The notes below the pieces were generated by a model. It saw nothing but the letters and a program-made list of their open reading frames with translations. It did no database searches and was not told the origin of the DNA. A DNA stretch of 64,000 nucleotides from Chersky-840 sp035532735 (GTDB lineage Bacteria > Actinomycetota > Acidimicrobiia > Acidimicrobiales > UBA8190). Shown here piece after piece: positions 59,125-64,000 of this stretch. Where the stretch lies: assembly GCA_035532735.1 (NCBI GenBank), contig DATKQM010000063.1:1-64000 (forward strand), read 5' to 3'. Both the position numbers and the translations under genes were made by a program. Each line of letters starts with the position of its first letter. Within the stretch, counting starts at the first letter, position 1.

Positions 59125-60537
59125 TCATCGGCTGAGACGGCGTGGCACCGCTTTGCCCGAGAGCGGACGGGACGGAGTCCATGGGAACAGCCACCTCTCG
59201 AGCGCGTTTTCACGCCAGAAGTCTCGGAAGTGGTCGGTCAAATGGTACAAGGACCGCAGGGTTCGACTCGTAGGATGCTTGACCAGCCAGGGATGGGAAC
59301 GAGTCGGCGACCGTCTCGCCCACGTCGCCATATGCAGCGCCAGTACCCCTGCACCTTCGCTGTGCCAGGGCCACATGAAGTCGGCGAACGGCGATCCCTT
59401 CGTGCGAAAGGCGTCTGCCGGTAGCCGCTCAAGAAGCTCGGTGACCTCGACACTTCCCTCCTTCTCGTGATGGTCGAAATTCTCGATGAGCGGACCGATG
59501 ATCTCGTCGGCCTCCGGACGATGAAGGGCATAGAGGTCCTCAGTCGAAACCCGATGGGTCAGCGCATTCCACGCTTGCTGCAACTGGGCTCGTTGGAGGC
59601 ATCCTTCTCGCAGCCGGGCAGCAGGTTCCTCACCTCCGGGGACGGACCTGAGTAGCGGGCAGAGCACGCCCCCCAGAACTGAATCATGGATGGTGATGGC
59701 GGCATTGAACCGGTGGGCCGCGTCCGCCCGCTCTACGTCGGAACGAGCGGCGCGCACCGCCGCGATGAGCTCGTCGACCGTCGTGTCATAGCCGGCGAGC
59801 AGCTCGCGCACCGTGATCGTGGACGCCGGTCCGACCGCTTCACTCTGGAGTTGCTCGATCTGTCGAGCACGGGGAGAGCGACCTGTGGCTCCGGGGTCTG
59901 CCCAGCCATGGTGGGCGTCGACCCAGTCGGCTACTCGGTCTCGGTCGCGATAGAGCCGGTTTAGGAACGAAGACCTGGGGTGCTGGCGGGTCGGCATATG
60001 GACCCTGGTCGGGGCGCTGCGGGCCGCAATCGCCAGCCGTGCCGCGATGACCTGGGGATCGGTGCTCGTCGCTACCGAGCTCAGGAGGTCGTTGACCTCG
60101 GTCGTCTCGTCCTGCGCGTGCACCTCGAAGCTGTGCGCCAGTCCCTCGAGGATCTCCTCGACCTCTGCTCCCGAGGCCGGGTACACGTTGTGCGCCGCGA
60201 CCCCCTTGCTCAGTGCCTCGAAACGCCGCAGCAGGTCCCCCCGTTCCCGACAGCCCTGTCGGAGCCGATCGGCGACCGCCGAGCCGCCGGGGAGGTCGTC
60301 GAGCAGCGGGCAAAGCGCCGACGCCAGCACCGCATCGTGCACGGCGATGGCAGGGCTGAGCGAGTTGTGCAGGGAGCGGACGCGCTGCGTTCCTGTGTCG
60401 GAGGCACGTACCTCGTCCAGGGCGGTGCGCACCTCGCGGTCGTAGCTGGCCAGGAGGTCCCTCAGCGAACTCTCCTTGGTCGCCGACGCGCTTGCCAGTT
60501 TGTCGACGGGCTCCTCCCGATCCTCTGGTGCATCCAT
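59125..60537 (-). CDS. Tandem hemerythrin-like (HHE) domain protein
   Basis: The 470-residue protein consists of two similar helical modules. Module one (about 25-165) has LRDLLASYDREVRTALDEVR, AIAVHDAVLASALCPLLDDLPGG and HSFEVHAQDETTEVNDLL. Module two (about 243-385) has VRELLAGYDTTVDELIAAVR, AITIHDSVLGGVLCPLLRSVPGG and NFDHHEKEGSVEVTELL. The His/Glu/Asp positions recall hemerythrin HHE domains, which bind a di-iron site. Some usual His positions are absent, so metal binding is uncertain. Arg/Trp-rich C-terminal extensions follow each module. It stands alone. Confidence 0.65.
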   Translation of the reverse strand: MDAPEDREEPVDKLASASATKESSLRDLLASYDREVRTALDEVRASDTGTQRVRSLHNSLSPAIAVHDAVLASALCPLLDDLPGGSAVADRLRQGCRERGDLLRRFEALSKGVAAHNVYPASGAEVEEILEGLAHSFEVHAQDETTEVNDLLSSVATSTDPQVIAARLAIAARSAPTRVHMPTRQHPRSSFLNRLYRDRDRVADWVDAHHGWADPGATGRSPRARQIEQLQSEAVGPASTITVRELLAGYDTTVDELIAAVRAARSDVERADAAHRFNAAITIHDSVLGGVLCPLLRSVPGGEEPAARLREGCLQRAQLQQAWNALTHRVSTEDLYALHRPEADEIIGPLIENFDHHEKEGSVEVTELLERLPADAFRTKGSPFADFMWPWHSEGAGVLALHMATWARRSPTRSHPWLVKHPTSRTLRSLYHLTDHFRDFWRENALERWLFPWTPSRPLSGKAVPRRLSR

Positions 60538-60689
60538 GGCCTCACGTCCTCGATGTGGTGGAGTCTCAAGTCCAGTCTGCGCACGGTTCCGAGGGGTGGT
60601 TAGGGCCGAAGGTCATCACTCGCCCCGACGGGGCGGAGCGAGGGCAAGGCGTCGGGACCGGAATCGCAGCGCTGGGCCCCTTGGATTGG

Positions 60690-60866
60690 CTACGACTCCG
60701 GTGCCGACCCCCGCATCTCCTCGAGCTCCGCTCGCACGCCGGCCAGCTCCTCTTCCAAATCGGCCAGGTACTCCTCGAGATCTTCGGCTCGGGCCCGCCG
60801 GCGGCGTGGCCGCCGCTCATACCCCGGACCGGTGCTGTGGTGGCGATTCGACCTCCTCGGTGACAC
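60690..60866 (-). CDS. Small basic and coiled-coil protein
   Basis: The frame encodes 58 residues from a GTG at 60866 (MSPRRSNRHHSTGPGYERRP). A basic first half with GPGYERRPRRRR is followed by a strong acidic heptad helix (EDLEEYLADLEEELAGVRAE). The plan is like DUF5320-type small proteins, which pair a Gly/Arg head with a short coiled coil. The start is uncertain because the sequence before it has no good ribosome site. Confidence 0.5.
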   Translation of the reverse strand: MSPRRSNRHHSTGPGYERRPRRRRARAEDLEEYLADLEEELAGVRAELEEMRGSAPES

Positions 60867-61043
60867 CGGGTGGTTGCGGTGGCTCAGGCCAGCGGCATCC
60901 CCGCCAAGCGATGGTCCGGGCTCAGCGGTCAAGCTGCGACACGCCGTCGAGGGTCCGAGACATGGATCGTCCTTCGACCCGTCTAGCACGACGCGAGCAC
61001 ATCCTTTCGAAGCAAGAGACAGAAATAGAGGGGAGACAGCGAA

Positions 61044-61814
61044 ATGGCAAGTGTTGAGGGAAAGGTTGCGGTCGTCACCGGAGCGGGCGCAGGCATCGGC
61101 CGTGCGACGGCCGCCTTGTTTGCCAGGAAGGGGGTCAAGGTCATCGTCACCGACATAAAGGAAGCCGAAGGCCAAGAGACGGTCGAGAAGATCGTGGCCG
61201 ACGGAGGAGAAGCGCTGTTCCTCGCCCATGACGTGGCGTCAGAAGAGCACTGGCAGCGCGTGCTCGCAGCTGCCAGGGACCGTTTCGGGGGCGTCGACGT
61301 GCTGGTCAACAACGCCGGCATATACGTCATCGCCCCGCTTGCCGAGACCACCTTGGAGCAGTGGAACAGGCTGTTCTCGATCAACGTCACCGGTGTGTTC
61401 CTGGGCGCCAAGTACTTGGTCCCGTACCTCGCCGAGCGCGGGGGCGGGTCGATCATCAACCTGTCCTCGGTGGCAGGCTTGCTCGGGGCCGCCGGTCACG
61501 CCTGCTACGGAGCGAGCAAGGGCGCGGTGAGAATCCTTACCAAAGACCTCGCGGCCGAGCTCGGTCCGCAGAACATCAGGGTCAACTCGATCCACCCGAC
61601 CTACGTGAAGACCGCCATGGCCGATTACGGCGCCGCGATGACCGGCAGGACCCTCGACGATCTGGGTCGCGACATGTCGGTGCTCGGCAGGCTCGGCGAG
61701 CCCGAGGACGTGGCAAACGTGATCGTCTTCCTCGCAGCTGACGAGTCGAGCTACCTAACCGGCGCTGAGTTCGTCGTCGACGGCGGCGGGGGTGCTTCGA
61801 TCCTATCTGTGTGA
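61044..61814 (+). CDS. Short-chain dehydrogenase/reductase
   Basis: The product has 256 residues with GAGGGGAGAC about ten bases before the ATG. It is a classical SDR: cofactor loop VTGAGAGIGRA (11-21), TDIKEAEG after the second strand (Asp suggests NAD rather than NADP), VNNAGIYV, and the catalytic Ser in NLSSVAG with Tyr/Lys in YGASKGA. The C-terminus YLTGAEFVVDGGGGASI is typical of 3-oxoacyl or hydroxysteroid-type dehydrogenases. The substrate is not predictable. It is one of the few intact genes at this end of the window. Confidence 0.9.
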   Translation: MASVEGKVAVVTGAGAGIGRATAALFARKGVKVIVTDIKEAEGQETVEKIVADGGEALFLAHDVASEEHWQRVLAAARDRFGGVDVLVNNAGIYVIAPLAETTLEQWNRLFSINVTGVFLGAKYLVPYLAERGGGSIINLSSVAGLLGAAGHACYGASKGAVRILTKDLAAELGPQNIRVNSIHPTYVKTAMADYGAAMTGRTLDDLGRDMSVLGRLGEPEDVANVIVFLAADESSYLTGAEFVVDGGGGASILSV

Positions 61815-62179
61815 CCGAGTCGTGTCGTGTGTCGTCGTTTTTTCGCTTCGGGATCGAGCCTTGTCGGTCACCGGGTCCAAGAGATCGATCGGTCGACTCT
61901 CGTGTCCAACCCCGTTTCAATCCCTCTCATCAGGGGCCGGAGCTCGATGTGAAACCCATCGACCCTGGGTGGGCGATGGACAGCGGCGAGGACTGACCGG
62001 CTGTCAGCACCTCGGAAGCGACGACAGACACCGCTAGGCGTGAGCGTCTGCAAGATCACCTAAATGAAGACCTGATCCGGGTCAGGGGTCTTGATCGCGT
62101 TGGCTCAGACGACGCCCGGGCCAACGCCTGGAACGCTTCCGAACGAGGCGTTCTGCAACCTTGCTGAAGTGCCGTGTGG
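61815..62179. other. Spacer with one imperfect stem-loop
   Basis: No gene is seen between the SDR and the cysS remnant. AGACCTGA near 62068-62075 can pair with TCAGGGGTCT near 62082-62091 with one bulge. This might be a weak terminator, but there is no U run. Confidence 0.35.
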
Positions 62180-62820
62180 TCACGCCCAGCGCCAGGTTGA
62201 GGTCCCGCCCGGATGGTCCTCCACGATGATCCCCAGTTCGGTCAGTTCGCTTCGCAACGCATCCGATCTCGCGAAGTCTTTGGCGGCGCGGGCGGCGGTG
62301 CACTGATCCATGAGCGCTTCGACGGTCGCGTCGGTGGCGGCAACATCTCTTCTCTTGAGGTCGAGGTCGGTGGGAGTGGGGTCCCTAAGGCCGATGCCGA
62401 GCAGCGGGTCGAAGGTCGCTGCGAGAGTGTTCAACTCGCCATCGGCGATTCGATCGTCTCGTGACGCACCGACAACAGCGGCGAGAGCCCTCGAGGTGTT
62501 GAGGTCCTCTGAAATGCCGCTGTCGAAGGCGTCAAGGTAGTCGCGGGCCGACCGCCCGATGGCCGCCGATCACTGCGATCTCGCCGACGCATAGCGGTCG
62601 AGGAGGCGACGTAGGGCCGGCTCGAGCGCTATCCATCGCTTCCCAACTAAACTCGAACTGGCTGCGGTAGTGCGTTTGGAGAAGCAGATATCGATGCACC
62701 AGCGGGTGGTAGCCGCTGTCAGCGAGGTCGCTGAGCATGATTCCGCCTCCGGTCAACTTCGAGATCTTGGCCCCCCTTCAAGTTGATGAACTCCAAGTGG
62801 TGACGCGCGCCGCCGCCTTT
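62180..62820 (-). pseudogene. Cysteinyl-tRNA synthetase remnant with several frameshifts and a stop
   Basis: Pieces in different minus-strand frames line up as one protein. They are HHLEFINLKG; KISKLTGGGIMLSDLADSGYHPLV with RYLLLQTHYRSQFEF; LRRLLDRYASARS ending in TGA; YLDAFDSGISEDLNTSRAL; and NTLAATFDPLLG through AKDFARSDALRSELTELGI. This is the second half of CysS, from the KMSKS region to the C-terminus. The N-terminal catalytic half is missing. At least two shifts and a stop make it a pseudogene even if one shift is a sequence error. The KMSKS motif reads KISKL, so decay may be old. Confidence 0.75.
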
Positions 62821-62898
62821 CCCCTCGGACTTTCTCGCCTCTGCGACGGTGGCCGATCATCGTTGGGGCCGGTCTTCGCGAAAGCCTTGGTGGCCGGA

Positions 62899-63459
62899 TC
62901 ACGCCTGACGCCTGCCCAGGTCCGTCTCGATCGCGGCACCGAGGTCTTCGAGGAACGCCTCGGCAGTCGATACCGCCACTCGGCCACCCACCAACCGGTC
63001 CACGACGAGCCCGACCAGCCCCCCGGGCGGGCGGTACTCGCCGGTGAACACCAGCTCGGTGCTCTTCTCCGATACCGGCCGGAGACCCAGGTCCGCCTCC
63101 ATCACGGGAAAGAGGTGCGGGCGCCACCGGGCCCGCCAGGTGAGGTGGACCACCGCATGTGCTTCCCGAGGCGCCCTGCGGAACTCGATGCTGGCTGGCA
63201 GGCGGACCCACCTCCGCCAACCTCGGGTAGTCAAGATGGCGTCGAAGCGGCCGTCCTCGGTCGTGCTCGCCGCTAGGTAGGCGAGCGCGATGAGATGGTC
63301 CGGGCCGATCCGCAGTGCCTGTTCAACCTCGGCGTAGGGTCCCGGGACCGTCAGGGTGGCGCTGATGGCTTCGCGTGCTTGGCGGAGCTCCCCGCGGGCT
63401 GCGCGGCTCTGGGCACCGAACCCGGAAGCACGCTGCTGCCGGCCGGATCGGATCGTCAT
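62899..63459 (-). CDS. SRPBCC-like hypothetical protein
   Basis: The product has 186 residues. The segment LTVPGPYAEVEQALRI starts a probable START/SRPBCC-type beta-alpha-beta sheet: FDAILTTRGWRRWVRLPASIEF, AVVHLTWRARWRPHLFPVMEADL, TELVFTGEYRPPGGLVGLVVDRLVGG, and a C-terminal helix AEAFLEDLGAAIETDL. Such folds bind hydrophobic ligands. It overlaps by four bases the frame upstream (63456), where a universal stress protein remnant lies. The function is unknown. Confidence 0.6.
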   Translation of the reverse strand: MTIRSGRQQRASGFGAQSRAARGELRQAREAISATLTVPGPYAEVEQALRIGPDHLIALAYLAASTTEDGRFDAILTTRGWRRWVRLPASIEFRRAPREAHAVVHLTWRARWRPHLFPVMEADLGLRPVSEKSTELVFTGEYRPPGGLVGLVVDRLVGGRVAVSTAEAFLEDLGAAIETDLGRRQA

Positions 63460-63574
63460 CGCTGATCCTCCTTCGCTTGGTCCGGACTGAGCTGCCCAGC
63501 TCGCTCGATGAGTCGCTCGAGGGCGAAGATGTCATCAAGGCGGGCGGGTGTCGAGGGCCGGTGAGAAGCATGGG

Positions 63575-64000
63575 TCACGCTCGCCGCTCCCCGACCTCGG
63601 GCGACAGGGCGCGTGGGACGCCAGGTGCGCGCTGACCGAGCCGAGCAGCATTCCGGAGAACACCCCCATGACCACGGCTCCCCACGACGACTAGCGCTGC
63701 GTCTCGCGAGCGGTCCTCGAGGACAGGCGCCGGATGGCCCTCGACGACCGCCTGGCTGAGCTCGATGCCCGGTTCTGATCCGAGCATCTCGAGCACCAGC
63801 TGGGGCGAGCTGCGCCTCGGCCTCGGCGGCAAGGCCCAGTCCCTCTGGCCTGGAGGCGCCCACCCCAACGAAGTCGGGAACTCCTGCGCCGAGACGACCT
63901 CGAATGGAGCCCGCGCGATCTCGGCCTGGCGAGCGGCCCATGCCGTACCGTCTTGGAGGACTCTGACCCGTCGACGCCAACCACGATCTTCTGCGGCGCG
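63575..64000 (-). pseudogene. Universal stress protein, frameshifted and cut by the window edge
   Basis: Reading the minus strand from the edge gives KIVVGVDGSESSKT, then in another frame AWAARQAEIARAPFEVVSA. In a third come EPGIELSQAVVEGHPAPVLED and ALVVVGSRGHGG. After one more shift in a GGGGG run comes FSGMLLGSVSAHLASHAPC. Together this is a normal UspA-type domain with the ATP loop G-x2-G-x9-G (GSRGHGG...FSGMLLGSVS). Three or more shifts are needed, so the gene is dead or the sequence is poor here. Confidence 0.65.

Noticed and set aside
1..64000. CRISPR array, rRNA operon, prophage or secondary-metabolite core genes
   Set aside because: No regularly spaced repeats, no rRNA segments, no capsid or integrase genes and no PKS/NRPS modules were seen.

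Overview
The window is GC-rich DNA from an actinobacterium, most likely of the class Acidimicrobiia or a close relative. The evidence is the very high GC, many GTG starts and stop/start overlaps (ATGA, GTGA), paired GAF-ANTAR proteins, a MurT/GatD peptidoglycan amidation module, a fatty acyl-CoA reductase fused to a HAD domain, and the remains of an F420-type luciferase-like oxidoreductase. The class-level placement is an inference; the phylum is fairly safe.

Layout. 1-7.2 kb is an accessory region: the tail of an IS3-family transposase, a small two-helix channel-like protein, small stress/envelope proteins on the minus strand, a CsbD-like remnant, two GAF-ANTAR proteins, a repeat-bearing hypothetical gene and a frameshifted IS110 element. 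7.2-17.4 kb starts with tRNA-Val(CAC), followed by an 11-gene minus-strand cobalamin operon: a BtuFCD-type ABC importer, then cobO, cbiZ, cobU, cobS, cbiB, cobC, cobT and cobQ. A recognisable cobalamin riboswitch lies in front of it. 17.4-20.8 kb holds an amidase, a VOC protein and a membrane protein with a basic low-complexity tail. 20.8-28.3 kb holds a TetR regulator with a perfect palindromic operator and a divergent five-gene operon: acyl-CoA reductase/HAD fusion, medium-chain dehydrogenase, LarA-like protein, PlsC-like acyltransferase and VOC protein. 28.3-30.1 kb has three small dimeric alpha/beta-barrel genes, one of them broken.

30.2-33.9 kb encodes a MurT-GatD fusion as one polypeptide (isoglutaminyl lipid II amidation), with its start overlapping the stop of a HAD/acylglycerolphosphate acyltransferase fusion. 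34-39.1 kb holds a LysR regulator, a GNAT protein, a YqgE/AlgH protein and a Tat-exported lipoprotein of the GH116 glucosylceramidase family. 39.1-48.3 kb is a small-molecule catabolism neighbourhood: ureidoglycolate-lyase-like protein, cupin, 2-hydroxyacid dehydrogenase, RraA-like protein, TauE-like transporter, RDD protein, an exported GH26-like hydrolase with a structured leader, a sugar-phosphate-isomerase-like protein and a Gfo/Idh/MocA oxidoreductase. Two gene scars interrupt it: a luciferase-like pseudogene, and a collision of a cupin fragment with a 2-oxoacid:ferredoxin oxidoreductase fragment.

48.5-54.3 kb is a membrane and PadR cluster followed by a large FtsX-type permease. 54.3-64 kb is again accessory: frameshifted DUF429, cysS and universal-stress-protein genes, a LuxR tail, an IS21 istA fragment, a GT1 glycosyltransferase, a tandem hemerythrin-like protein and an SDR. 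The frameshifts cluster at the two ends and several fall in G runs, so either gene decay or uncorrected sequence error is possible.

The most unusual intact loci are the MurT-GatD fusion coupled to a phospholipid acyltransferase, and the LarA-like protein inside an acyl-CoA reductase operon.
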